A stretch of 64,000 nt of DNA from Hyphomicrobiales bacterium (GTDB taxonomy: Bacteria; Pseudomonadota; Alphaproteobacteria; Rhizobiales; Rhizobiaceae), in NCBI GenBank assembly GCA_900468535.1, contig UBTY01000027.1, positions 62,001 to 126,000 of the forward strand, read 5' to 3'. A program made the translations under genes and the position numbers. The first letter of the stretch is position 1; each line of letters starts with the position of its first letter. Of this stretch, positions 7,875 through 16,521 are shown piece by piece. The notes under the pieces are model-generated. The model made no database searches, was not told the DNA's origin, and saw nothing but the letters and a program-made list of their open reading frames with translations.

Positions 7875-9281
7875 TCAACATTCGACAACGTTGACGGCCA
7901 GGCCGCCGGTCGATGTTTCCTTGTACTTCTCGCTCATATCGTGGCCCGTCTGGCGCATCGTCTCGATACAGGCATCCAGCGGTACGAAATGCTTGCCATC
8001 GCCCTTGATCGCCAGAGACGCAGCGGTCACAGCCTTGACGGCGCCGAGCGCGTTTCGCTCGATACAGGGAACCTGAACAAGGCCGGCCACCGGGTCGCAG
8101 CTCATGCCGAGGTGATGTTCCAAGGCGATCTCGGCGGCGTTTTCGATCTGCTCCGGGTTGCCGCCCATGACGGCGGCGAGGCCTGCTGCTGCCATTGCGG
8201 CGGCCGAGCCGACTTCGCCCTGACAGCCGACTTCGGCGCCTGAGATCGAAGCATTGTGCTTGATGATCCCGCCAATCGCGGCTGCAGTCAGGAGGTAGTC
8301 CCGGATGCCGTTCTGGTCCCAATCATCGTGGAAGTGCTCGTAATAGCGGATGGTCGCCGGAATAACGCCGGCCGCTCCATTTGTCGGCGCGGTCACGACG
8401 CGGCCACCGGCAGCGTTCTCCTCGTTGACAGCCATCGCGTAGACGCTCAGCCAGTCGTTGGCGAGCAGCGGATTGATGCGGTTGCTGCGCCATTCCTCCT
8501 GCAGCTTGTCATGGATGGAACGAGCGCGGCGGCGGACATTTAGTCCACCAGGCATGATGCCATCGACCTTCAGGCCGCGTTCGATACAGGAGCGCATTGC
8601 TTCCCATATGCGATCGAGCCCCTCGTCAAGCTCGTCGCGGCTCCTCTGACTTTCCTCGTTGGCGCGCTTCATCTGCGCAATCGAGAGCCCGGAACGGGCC
8701 GCCATGTCCAACATCTGCTTCGCGGTCGAAAACGGATATGGAACCTTGGCCGACTCGGCCGAGGCCTTCTTCTTCGAGCGCATTGCCTCGAGTTCGGTGT
8801 CCGTCACGACGAACCCGCCGCCGACGGAGTAATAGATGCGCCGGACCAGCATGCGGCCATCCTTGTCGAAGGCAGAGAACGACATGCCATTCGCGTGCCC
8901 CGGCAGCGGCTGCTTCTTGTCGAAGACGAGATCGGTCTTCGGCTGGAACTGATAGGCCGGATGCCCTTCCGGGGTGATGCGGCCAGAACGTTCGACGCGA
9001 TCGATAATCGCGTCCATCGCGTCGGGATCGACGCTGTCAGGCTGCTCACCCATGAGCCCGAGGATGACCGCCCTGCCCGTGCCATGACCGATTCCGGTGT
9101 GGGCCAGCGAACCATGCAGACTGACCTTGATCGACGCCACCTTGCTTCCCGAGGTCGGACGCGGCCATTCATCGGACAACAACAGGTCGAGAAAACGGTT
9201 AGCGGCGGTCATCGGCCCCATTGTGTGAGAGCTTGAGGGGCCAACACCGATCTTGAATACGTCGAAAACGGAAAGGAACAT
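7875..9281 (-). CDS. sdaA: L-serine ammonia-lyase (iron-sulfur, single chain)
   Basis: A 468-residue enzyme that converts L-serine to pyruvate and ammonia in the cytoplasm. The N-terminal beta domain ([18 protein letters not shown]) and C-terminal alpha domain are fused, as in the type II single-chain form. The cysteines that hold the oxygen-sensitive [4Fe-4S] cluster are visible in [21 protein letters not shown] and [10 protein letters not shown]. The ATG at 9281 has AGGAC upstream and begins exactly at the family's usual [12 protein letters not shown]; a longer frame to 9368 adds residues that do not belong to the family. Confidence 0.95.
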   Translation of the reverse strand: MFLSVFDVFKIGVGPSSSHTMGPMTAANRFLDLLLSDEWPRPTSGSKVASIKVSLHGSLAHTGIGHGTGRAVILGLMGEQPDSVDPDAMDAIIDRVERSGRITPEGHPAYQFQPKTDLVFDKKQPLPGHANGMSFSAFDKDGRMLVRRIYYSVGGGFVVTDTELEAMRSKKKASAESAKVPYPFSTAKQMLDMAARSGLSIAQMKRANEESQRSRDELDEGLDRIWEAMRSCIERGLKVDGIMPGGLNVRRRARSIHDKLQEEWRSNRINPLLANDWLSVYAMAVNEENAAGGRVVTAPTNGAAGVIPATIRYYEHFHDDWDQNGIRDYLLTAAAIGGIIKHNASISGAEVGCQGEVGSAAAMAAAGLAAVMGGNPEQIENAAEIALEHHLGMSCDPVAGLVQVPCIERNALGAVKAVTAASLAIKGDGKHFVPLDACIETMRQTGHDMSEKYKETSTGGLAVNVVEC

Positions 9282-9468
9282 GCGGATGTCCTGATTTGAG
9301 TTTGTCAGGAAAGCTACGCAAAAGCGCGGCGCAATCCCTTCGATGCACCGACATAGCATTTCACGCAAGCGACATCATCAAAAGCAAACATCATCACATC
9401 ACCAGTCATTGCAGCGTGCGCGGGCATCTGTAGAGTGACCGCGCATGCAGGGGGATTGAATCAATATA

Positions 9469-10236
9469 GTGATGACGACAGCAGATTACATCGCACTGGT
9501 CTTTTTCGCCGCCGTCTGGTTCGGCTACTCGCGGCTGTTGCGCGGCTCGAGCCTGTTCGGCAGAACGAGCCTCACCCATGCCATGGTCGAGCGCCGGCGG
9601 GAATGGATCTACAATTCGCTGCGCCGCGACCTGAAAATGATCGACACTCAGATCATGTCCGGGCTTCAGAACGGCACGGCCTTCTTCGCATCCACGTCGA
9701 TCTTCGCGATCGGCAGCTGCTTTGCCCTGCTCGGCGCAACAGAAAAGGTCGACGCGGTGTTCGCGGACCTACCGTTCGTCTTCCATAGCGGTCATGCCGT
9801 TTTCGAAATGAAAGTCGGCGGCCTTGCGGCGCTCTTCGGCTATGCATTCTTCAAGTTCGGCTGGTCGTATCGGCTGTTCAACTATTGCACGATCCTGTTC
9901 GGCTCGATCCCGATGATGCGCGACACAGAACTTGACGTGGTCGCGGCGGAACGGGCGGCCGAGCGGGTCATCCGCATGAACATCATCGCCGGATCGCATT
10001 TCAACGAAGGGCTTCGGGCGATCTTTCTCTCGATCGGTTACCTGGGCTGGTTCATCAACCCCTATGTTTTCATGCTGACTACGACGATCGTCATCGTCGT
10101 GCTCACGCGCCGTCAGTTCTTTTCCGAAGCAAGGCTTGCGATCCTGGACGCCGGCCCGCCATCAAATCTCCACCTTTCTCCTGTTCCCCGCGACGGTCCG
10201 CTGAACGGCGGAAACGACTCATCCGGGGGCTTGTGA
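9469..10236 (+). CDS. DUF599 family membrane protein
   Basis: A 255-residue integral membrane protein with about four hydrophobic segments (YIALVFFAAVWFGYS, FASTSIFAIGSCFALLG, LAALFGYAFFKFGWSYRLFNY, YVFMLTTTIVIVVL). The region RREWIYNSLRRDLKMIDTQIMSGLQNGTAFFAS is typical of DUF599, a family with no known function. Start is GTG 9469 or the adjoining ATG 9472. Its stop codon abuts the ATG of the next gene (10234-10237), so the two are almost certainly one operon and translationally coupled. Confidence 0.82.
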   Translation: MMTTADYIALVFFAAVWFGYSRLLRGSSLFGRTSLTHAMVERRREWIYNSLRRDLKMIDTQIMSGLQNGTAFFASTSIFAIGSCFALLGATEKVDAVFADLPFVFHSGHAVFEMKVGGLAALFGYAFFKFGWSYRLFNYCTILFGSIPMMRDTELDVVAAERAAERVIRMNIIAGSHFNEGLRAIFLSIGYLGWFINPYVFMLTTTIVIVVLTRRQFFSEARLAILDAGPPSNLHLSPVPRDGPLNGGNDSSGGL

Positions 10237-11220
10237 ATGACGCTTACAGCGACCACCGCAGATCAAGGCACGAAGCTGCCTCGCATCGGCATGCTGGATA
10301 CCGTGCGCGGTGCCGCGTTGATTGCCATGGCGACCTACCACTTTACCTGGGATATGGAGTTCATGGGCTACCTGACGCCGGGAACGGCGGAAACGGGTTG
10401 GCTCAAGCTATATGCAAGAGCAATTGCCTCGACGTTCCTGTTCATCGTCGGCTTAAGCCTCGTACTCGCGAGCAGCCCCAATATCCGCTGGAGACCCTTC
10501 TGGAAACGCCTGGCGATGATCGCCGCTGCAGCAATCCTGATTTCGGTCGCGACCTTCTATTTCACGCCGGGTGAATGGATATTCTTCGGAATTCTGCACG
10601 CCATCGCGATTCTGAGCCTGCTGGGCGTACTTGTGTTGCGGCTTCCGCTGGCGGCGGCGATTGCATTGACAATCGGCGTTGCGGTGGCGTGGTGCGTCGA
10701 TACATGGATCTCGCCTGGGATCCTGCGTTCGCCGCTGTTCAACCCGCGCTATCTTGCCTGGACCGGCTTTGCCGAGATGCCCGCGCGGTCCAATGACTTT
10801 GTTCCCATCTTCCCCTGGGCGCTGCCTTTCCTAGCCGGCTTGACGACTGCGCTGATCGCGCTTCGAACCGGTGTCATCGCAAAACTCGCAACATTCGGGA
10901 CCGGATCGACACTGCTTGCCAAGGCTGGCCGCCATAGCCTGGCGTTCTACCTTATTCACCAACCGGTGTTGATCTCGATCGCCTATGGGCTATCGATCGT
11001 CGTGCCGCCCGCAAAGCCGGATCCGGTGGAAAGCTATCTGAAACAGTGCAATGTCGCCTGCATGCAGCAGGAAGGCGAAGCTCTATGCCGGAGCTTCTGC
11101 CAGTGCACGCTCGGTAAGTTGCAGGCACAGAACCTGTTTACGCCGTTTCAAGCAGGCACGATCAAGGGTGATGACGACCGCATCCTGACTCTCGCCAGCG
11201 AATGCAGCAGCAGCCAATAA
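10237..11220 (+). CDS. DUF1624 membrane acyltransferase-like protein with cysteine-rich tail
   Basis: A 327-residue polytopic membrane protein of the DUF1624 / heparan-alpha-glucosaminide N-acetyltransferase-like family: RIGMLDTVRGAALIAMATYHFTWD at the N-terminus is the typical start, and AGRHSLAFYLIHQPVLI is the last family motif. Members are thought to transfer acyl groups across the membrane. The last about 60 residues carry a separate tail with cysteines spaced C-x3-C-x8-C-x3-C-x-C (QCNVACMQ..., LCRSFCQC) that is not part of the core family. The gene ends at 11220, directly abutting the converging MerR gene with no intergenic base. Confidence 0.82.
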   Translation: MTLTATTADQGTKLPRIGMLDTVRGAALIAMATYHFTWDMEFMGYLTPGTAETGWLKLYARAIASTFLFIVGLSLVLASSPNIRWRPFWKRLAMIAAAAILISVATFYFTPGEWIFFGILHAIAILSLLGVLVLRLPLAAAIALTIGVAVAWCVDTWISPGILRSPLFNPRYLAWTGFAEMPARSNDFVPIFPWALPFLAGLTTALIALRTGVIAKLATFGTGSTLLAKAGRHSLAFYLIHQPVLISIAYGLSIVVPPAKPDPVESYLKQCNVACMQQEGEALCRSFCQCTLGKLQAQNLFTPFQAGTIKGDDDRILTLASECSSSQ

Positions 11221-11613
11221 TCAGGTACCGACACCGATTTCGGCGAGACGTCCAAGGCAGGCTTCCTCGATGTTGTCGAGTTCCGTCAGCGTGTCGTCGA
11301 TATCCTTGCGCTTCTGGCGCAATTCGTCCCGCTTCTCGTCCACGCGCTTCATGAGAAGCTTCAGCTGGCCGAGCTCGCCCGGCGGCTCTTTGTAGACCTG
11401 AATGATCTCGCGGATTTCAGCGATCGTGAAACCAATGCGACGACCACGCAATATCTCTTGAATGAGGCGGCGATCGGCCTGCCTGAACAGACGAGTACGG
11501 CCGCGGCGTTCGGGATGGATCAATCCCTCGTCTTCATAGAAACGCAACGTGCGGGTCGATACACCGAATTCGCGCGTCAGTTCCGTTATGCTATAGTATT
11601 TGCTAACCGGCAT
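11221..11613 (-). CDS. MerR family transcriptional regulator
   Basis: A 130-residue regulator with the MerR winged helix at the N-terminus (YSITELTREFGVSTRTLRFYEDEGLIHPERRG) and a coiled coil for dimerisation (LLMKRVDEKRDELRQKRKDIDDTLTELDNI). There is no metal-binding cysteine loop at the C-terminus, so it is not a metal sensor of the MerR/CueR type; it looks closer to the LiuR-like group that controls branched-chain amino acid or fatty acid breakdown. The ATG at 11613 has GGGGGAC just upstream. A 24-bp palindrome typical of MerR operators lies 29-52 nt upstream, so it probably controls itself. Confidence 0.88.
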   Translation of the reverse strand: MPVSKYYSITELTREFGVSTRTLRFYEDEGLIHPERRGRTRLFRQADRRLIQEILRGRRIGFTIAEIREIIQVYKEPPGELGQLKLLMKRVDEKRDELRQKRKDIDDTLTELDNIEEACLGRLAEIGVGT

Positions 11614-11641
11614 GGGTCCCCCACAATCGAAAACCCATAAT

Positions 11642-11665
11642 ATTGACTTTTACGTAATAGTCAAT
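11642..11665. promoter_or_regulatory. MerR-type operator (24-bp palindrome) upstream of the merR gene
   Basis: Perfect 7-bp arms ATTGACT and AGTCAAT flank the near-symmetrical core TTTACGTAAT. The half-site TTGAC also resembles a -35 box, matching the way MerR regulators bind between -35 and -10. It is centred about 40 nt before the merR start codon. Confidence 0.7.
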
Positions 11666-11689
11666 TTCTGCACACAGTCTTGCAGCCGG

Positions 11690-13102
11690 CTAAATTCCGA
11701 ACCACCATGTCGCAATCCCCAGGAAAGCGAAAAATCCTGTGCAATCAGTCACTGTGGTTACGAAAACCGATGAGGCGATGGCAGGATCGGCTCCCACCTT
11801 GTGAAGCAGCAGCGGGAGGAGAATCCCGGCGAGTGCCGCAGCGAACAGATTGATGATCATCGCTGCGCCGATAACGAAACCGAGCTGATAGTCGTGAAAC
11901 CAAGTAGCCGCGATACAGCCCATGATAACCGAGAACATCGCACCGTTGGCGATGCCAACAGCCGCTTCTCTTCGGATGATGCGCCCTGCGTTGTAGATAT
12001 CGATATCACCGGTCGCCAAAGCGCGCACGGTGACCGTCATCGTCTGAGTCCCGGCGTTGCCGCCCATCGAGGCGACGATCGGCATCAGGACGGCCAAAGC
12101 GATCATCTTCTCGATCGACTCGTCAAATAGGCCGATGACGCTTGCGGACAGCAAGGCGGTGCCGAGGTTGATCACCAGCCACAGAAAGCGCGAGCGCACC
12201 GTCGACAGAACGCTGTCCGAGAGTTCTTCGTCACCAACACCGCCGAGACGCTTGATGTCCTCATCGGCCTCCTCGTGAATAACGTCGACGACGTCATCGA
12301 TGGTCAGCACGCCGACGAGGCGATCGTTCTCGTCGACCACGGCGGCAGACAGCAAGTCGTATTGCTCGAAGAGTTGCGCTGCCTCTTCCTGGTCCATCTC
12401 GGCGGGAATCGGATGGTTCGTTTCCCGCATGATGGTTTCGATTTTGGTCGAACGCTTCGTCCGAAGGATCTTGTCCAGATCGACGACGCCCAAGAGCTTG
12501 AACGTCGGGTCGATAACGAAGATCTGCGTGAACGAGTAAGGCAGATTTTCCTCCTCGCGCATGTAGTCGATCGTCTGCCCGACGGTCCAGAACGGTGGCA
12601 CCGCGACGAATTCCGTCTGCATACGGCGGCCGGCGGAGCTTTCCGGATAGTCGAGCGCGCGGCGCAGACGAACACGCTCGGTGAACGGCAGCTGCGCAAG
12701 GATTTCTTCCCGGTCTTCCTTGTCGAGATCTTCAAGAATGTAGACGGCGTCATCAGAGTCGAGTTCGCCGATCGCCGCGGCGATCTGTTCGTTCGGCAAC
12801 TGGTCGACGATCTCGCGGCGCACCGCCTCGTCGACCTCCGTCAACGCGGTCATGTCGAATTCGTCGCCGAGCAGACGCACGAGCGCGACGCGCTGATCCG
12901 GCTGAAGCGATTCGAGCAGATCGCCTATTTCGGATTCGTGCAGTCGCGTGACGTGCTGGCGCAGGAATATGGTATCGCGGTCGGCGATCGCAGCACCAAC
13001 AAGCGCGAGAAAATCGCCGCGAACGTTGCCGTTCTCGTCGTAGATGTCGGTCTCATCGCTGCCCGGACGTGTGCGGACGAGCTCTTCCGCGTCGTTCGTC
13101 AT
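11690..13102 (-). CDS. mgtE: Magnesium transporter MgtE
   Basis: A 470-residue Mg2+ channel/transporter. An N-terminal superhelical MgtE_N domain (LHESEIGDLLESLQPDQRVALVRLL..., acidic repeats) is followed by two CBS domains (about 150-270, LLGVVDLDKIL and LVGVLTIDDVVDVI) and five C-terminal membrane helices. The pore motif ASMGGNAGTQTMTVTVRALATGD is intact. In the family, Mg2+ binding to the N and CBS domains closes the pore. The ATG at 13102 has AGAGG directly upstream. No M-box riboswitch-like structure is obvious in the 163-nt upstream gap. Confidence 0.95.
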   Translation of the reverse strand: MTNDAEELVRTRPGSDETDIYDENGNVRGDFLALVGAAIADRDTIFLRQHVTRLHESEIGDLLESLQPDQRVALVRLLGDEFDMTALTEVDEAVRREIVDQLPNEQIAAAIGELDSDDAVYILEDLDKEDREEILAQLPFTERVRLRRALDYPESSAGRRMQTEFVAVPPFWTVGQTIDYMREEENLPYSFTQIFVIDPTFKLLGVVDLDKILRTKRSTKIETIMRETNHPIPAEMDQEEAAQLFEQYDLLSAAVVDENDRLVGVLTIDDVVDVIHEEADEDIKRLGGVGDEELSDSVLSTVRSRFLWLVINLGTALLSASVIGLFDESIEKMIALAVLMPIVASMGGNAGTQTMTVTVRALATGDIDIYNAGRIIRREAAVGIANGAMFSVIMGCIAATWFHDYQLGFVIGAAMIINLFAAALAGILLPLLLHKVGADPAIASSVFVTTVTDCTGFFAFLGIATWWFGI

Positions 13103-13265
13103 CCTCTGCCGCCCTCATCTGATTCGAAGCCTGGACTTCGCCGCAATTGTGTCCGTGCTAACCGAAAGGCGCTATCGCGTCCAGCCGCAAGCCGGCAACG
13201 CAGATGACAATTCCTCGCGCTCCAGATAGTTTCCGGCGCATCGAGAATCTGGAGATATTCTGGCA

Positions 13266-13760
13266 GTGCCCGTCCGCCCCATCCTGCGCTTCCCCCACGC
13301 TGGTCTCCGAACCGCTTGTGCGCCTGTTACCGAATTCGACGGCGATCTCAGCGCCCTTTCGACGGATCTGCTCGACACCATGCACGCGGCTCCAGGCGTC
13401 GGCATTACCGCGGCGCACATCGGTGTTTTCCAGAGATTGACGGTCATCGAGCTCAGCCGCGAAGACGGGGTACGCATCTATGCCAACCCAGAGATCCTCT
13501 GGTCTTCTCAAGACACCATCCGGCAAACCGAAGGCAGTGTATCCATGCCCGGTGCGACCGAAGAGGTCATACGGCCAAAATCGATCCGGTTTCGCTATCA
13601 GGACCTCTCCGGGGTAACGCACGAAGAGACAGCCGAAGGATTTCTTTCGGTCTGCATCCAACATGAGATTGATCAGCTCGATGGAATCTTCTGGCTTCAG
13701 CGCCTGTCCAAACTGAAGCGCGACCGGCTTGTCAAGAAGTGGGAAAAGTCCGGCAGCTGA
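13266..13760 (+). CDS. Peptide deformylase-like protein with lost catalytic residues
   Basis: A 164-residue protein with the deformylase fold, but all three active-site motifs are altered. Motif 1 reads GVGITAAHIG instead of GxGxAAxQxG (Gln to His). Motif 2 reads EGSVS instead of EGCLS, losing the cysteine metal ligand. Motif 3 reads QHEIDQLDG instead of HEIDH, losing one histidine ligand; the glutamate remains. It is therefore unlikely to deformylate fMet peptides by the normal iron mechanism. The GTG at 13266 is the only suitable start. It is not a broken gene: the frame is full-length and codon use is normal. It converges with the DUF502 gene. Confidence 0.8.
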   Translation: MPVRPILRFPHAGLRTACAPVTEFDGDLSALSTDLLDTMHAAPGVGITAAHIGVFQRLTVIELSREDGVRIYANPEILWSSQDTIRQTEGSVSMPGATEEVIRPKSIRFRYQDLSGVTHEETAEGFLSVCIQHEIDQLDGIFWLQRLSKLKRDRLVKKWEKSGS

Positions 13761-13769
13761 CGCCGTCTG

Positions 13770-14474
13770 CTACATTTCTACAGGCGCTGGACGCGGCACG
13801 CGGGGCTTGTCATCCTTGGATATCCGCGACGCAAGCTCTTCAGGCGTCACAAGCCCACCTGAAATCAGGAGCTTTGCGGCGTCTTCGGGTGTCATGTCGA
13901 GAAAGACGATCTTTTCACGCGGCACGAAGATCAGGAAACCGGCCGTCGGCACGGGCGTCGGCGGAAGAAACACGCTGACCATATCATGGCCCATCGCGTT
14001 GAACTTGGAGGCTATTTCCCCCTTGGCATCCGTCGCGACGAACACGAGCGACCAGAGCCCCGCGCTCGGATACTCTATCAGGCCGACCTTCTTGAACGAG
14101 TTGCTACGTTCCTTCAGGACCGTTTCAAAGATCTGCTTCACGCTCTTGTAGATGACGCGCACCAGTGGAACGCGCCTTACGAGAGACTCGCTGAACTGGA
14201 CGATCGACTGACCGATCAGATTCTTTCCGAGAAACCCGATGAGGGTGATGACCACCAATGCGATCAGGAGCCCGGATCCGGGAACCGCGAAGTTCAGATA
14301 GTTGTCGGGATCATAACGCGCGGGAAGATAGGGCTTTACCCAGCTATCGGCCCAACGAACGACCGACCATGTCAACCACAGGGTAATCGCAATCGGTGCG
14401 CAGATGATCAGGCCGGCCAGAAAGTTGTTTCTGATGCGAGTGGCGATCGACAATCGAGGCATTTTTTCCGTCAT
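13770..14474 (-). CDS. DUF502 family membrane protein
   Basis: A 234-residue protein with two N-terminal membrane helices (FLAGLIICAPIAITLWLTWSVV and GLLIALVVITLIGFLGKNLIG) and a soluble C-terminal domain, the standard DUF502 layout. RVPLVRVIYKSVKQIFETV and PTPVPTAGFLIFVPREKI are typical motifs. No function is established for the family. It lies downstream of glmU-glmS on the same strand with a 115-nt gap and may share their transcript. Confidence 0.85.
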   Translation of the reverse strand: MTEKMPRLSIATRIRNNFLAGLIICAPIAITLWLTWSVVRWADSWVKPYLPARYDPDNYLNFAVPGSGLLIALVVITLIGFLGKNLIGQSIVQFSESLVRRVPLVRVIYKSVKQIFETVLKERSNSFKKVGLIEYPSAGLWSLVFVATDAKGEIASKFNAMGHDMVSVFLPPTPVPTAGFLIFVPREKIVFLDMTPEDAAKLLISGGLVTPEELASRISKDDKPRVPRPAPVEM

Positions 14475-14589
14475 CTCTTACTGACGAACTCCTTTGAGCC
14501 TAACGGCAAATCGGAAATCAGTGCCTCCGGTGCTTTCCTTTGCGAGGCTGCCAGAATTCGGCGCCTCGCACAAGGCCGCATCCCTGCTC

Positions 14590-16416
14590 TCACTCGACCG
14601 TGACCGACTTCGCCAGATTGCGCGGCTGATCGACATCAGTGCCCATGAATACCGCCGTATGATAGGCCAGCAGCTGGATCGGCAGCGAGAAGATCATCGG
14701 ACCGATGATCTCATCGACGTTCGGCAGGACGATCGTTGCCATGGTCGGCAGCTTCGATGCCGCAGCGCCTGCCTCATCGGTGATGAAGATGATCCGCCCG
14801 CCGCGCGCCGCGACTTCCTGCATGTTGGATACGGTTTTTTCAAAGAAGCGGTCGTAGGGCGCGATGACGATGACAGGCATGTTCTCGTCGATCAGAGCGA
14901 TCGGCCCGTGCTTGAGTTCTCCCGCGGCATAGCCTTCCGCGTGAATGTAGGAGATTTCCTTGAGCTTCAACGCACCTTCCATCGCCAGCGGGAAGCTTGT
15001 TCCGCGACCGAGATAGAGGACATCACGGCATTTCGAAAGCTCTCTCGACAGGCTTTCCATCTGCGGCTGGATCGCGTTGAGCACGCGGCTCATGATACGC
15101 GGCATCTCCGCGAGGTGGCGTACGAATTCCTTTTCCTGCGCGGTATCGATCAGACCCCTCGCCTTGCCCGCACCGAGCGCCAGCGACGCAAGCACGGCAA
15201 GCTGGCAGGTAAACGCCTTGGTGGACGCCACGCCGATTTCCGGTCCAGCCATGATCGGGAAGATAGCGTCGGATTCGCGCGCTATGGTCGATTCCCTGAC
15301 GTTTACGACCGCTCCGATCTTCAGACCATTGTCCTTGCAGTAGCGGAGCGAGGCGAGCGTGTCGGCCGTCTCGCCAGACTGAGAGATGAAAAGCGCGGCC
15401 TGCGTCGGCGACAGCGGCATCTCGCGGTAGCGGAACTCCGAGGCGACGTCGATCTCGACTGGCAAGCGTGCATAGCGCTCGAACCAGTATTTGCCGACCA
15501 GACCGGCCAGATAGGCCGTACCACAGGCGGAAATCGCGAGGCCCGTTGCAGCCTTGAAGTCGATCGCCGCCGTATTGGCGCTGATCGTGTTGCTTGCGAA
15601 GTCCACATAATGGCTCAGCGCATGCGAAATCACTTCCGGCTGTTCGTAGATCTCCTTCTCCATGAAATGGCGATGGTTCCCCTTGTCGACGACGAAGGCC
15701 GTCGTCTGGGAGATCTGTCGCGGCCGGACAACCTCGTTGCCAGCGAAATCGAGGATCGAGACACTATCCCTGGTGATCACGGCCCAGTCTCCGTCCACGA
15801 GATAGGTTATCTCGTTGGTGAACGGCGAAAGCGCGATCGCATCCGAACCAAGAAACATCTCCCCCTTGCCGTAACCGACAGCGAGCGGCGGTCCCGAGCG
15901 GGCGGCCATGATCGTACCGGGGTCATTCTGCAGCATGACAGCAAGCGCATAGGCGCCTGTCACCTGGTTCAACATCTTCTGCATGGCATCGCGCGGTGCC
16001 AATCCTTCGCGCAGATACTTCGCCATCAGGTGGGCAACGACTTCGGTGTCCGTCTGCGTTTCGAAGACAGCGCCTTCCGCCGTCAGTTCGTCGCGGAGTT
16101 CGGAGAAATTTTCGATGATGCCATTATGAACGACGGCAACGCCCTGCACGAAATGCGGATGCGCGTTCGTCTCGTTCGGCACGCCATGTGTCGCCCAACG
16201 CGTGTGGGCAATGCCGATCGTGCCAGGCAGCGGCTCGCTATCGAGCATCTTCTCGAGATTGAACAATTTGCCTTCCGCGCGGCGGCGGTCCATGCGGCCA
16301 TCGTGAATTGTGGCAACGCCGGCGGAATCGTAGCCTCGGTATTCGAGTCGCTTCAACGCATCGACCAAACGCGCCGCAACCGGGCTATTTCCAACGATTC
16401 CAACTATTCCGCACAT
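14590..16416 (-). CDS. glmS: Glutamine--fructose-6-phosphate aminotransferase
   Basis: A 608-residue enzyme making glucosamine-6-phosphate from fructose-6-phosphate and glutamine, the first step to UDP-GlcNAc. The N-terminal glutaminase domain starts with the catalytic cysteine (MCGIVGIVG); two SIS sugar-isomerase domains follow (SACGTAYLAG and GRGTSFPLAMEGALKLKEISYIHAEGYAAGELKHGP), and the C-terminus ends NLAKSVTVE as is usual. It lies 105 nt downstream of glmU, the other key enzyme of the pathway. I see no glmS ribozyme in that gap; those are known from Gram-positive bacteria. Confidence 0.97.
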   Translation of the reverse strand: MCGIVGIVGNSPVAARLVDALKRLEYRGYDSAGVATIHDGRMDRRRAEGKLFNLEKMLDSEPLPGTIGIAHTRWATHGVPNETNAHPHFVQGVAVVHNGIIENFSELRDELTAEGAVFETQTDTEVVAHLMAKYLREGLAPRDAMQKMLNQVTGAYALAVMLQNDPGTIMAARSGPPLAVGYGKGEMFLGSDAIALSPFTNEITYLVDGDWAVITRDSVSILDFAGNEVVRPRQISQTTAFVVDKGNHRHFMEKEIYEQPEVISHALSHYVDFASNTISANTAAIDFKAATGLAISACGTAYLAGLVGKYWFERYARLPVEIDVASEFRYREMPLSPTQAALFISQSGETADTLASLRYCKDNGLKIGAVVNVRESTIARESDAIFPIMAGPEIGVASTKAFTCQLAVLASLALGAGKARGLIDTAQEKEFVRHLAEMPRIMSRVLNAIQPQMESLSRELSKCRDVLYLGRGTSFPLAMEGALKLKEISYIHAEGYAAGELKHGPIALIDENMPVIVIAPYDRFFEKTVSNMQEVAARGGRIIFITDEAGAAASKLPTMATIVLPNVDEIIGPMIFSLPIQLLAYHTAVFMGTDVDQPRNLAKSVTVE

Positions 16417-16521
16417 GCGAACCCCCAGAGCCTTCCGTTTCGGACGGCAGTCGTAACAATTTTCTCTTTTTTCTCAATTGGCCGGGCGGTCACTTTCAGT
16501 TTCCGCCCGTTATGAAAGACG

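Noticed and set aside
12275..13207. 310-codon plus-strand frame
   Set aside because: Antisense to mgtE, with no ribosome site and no recognisable domain.
13103..13265. Magnesium riboswitch upstream of mgtE
   Set aside because: No M-box-like conserved core or terminator switch is visible in the 163-nt gap.
16482..16512. Terminator between glmU and glmS
   Set aside because: GGGCGG/CCGCCC can pair but the loop is long and no T-run follows; more likely the genes are cotranscribed.
14494..16515. 673-codon open frame on the plus strand
   Set aside because: It lies exactly opposite glmS, whose full-length enzyme is certain; long antisense frames are common in GC-rich DNA, and its residues (many Arg, Asp, His) look like a complement artefact.
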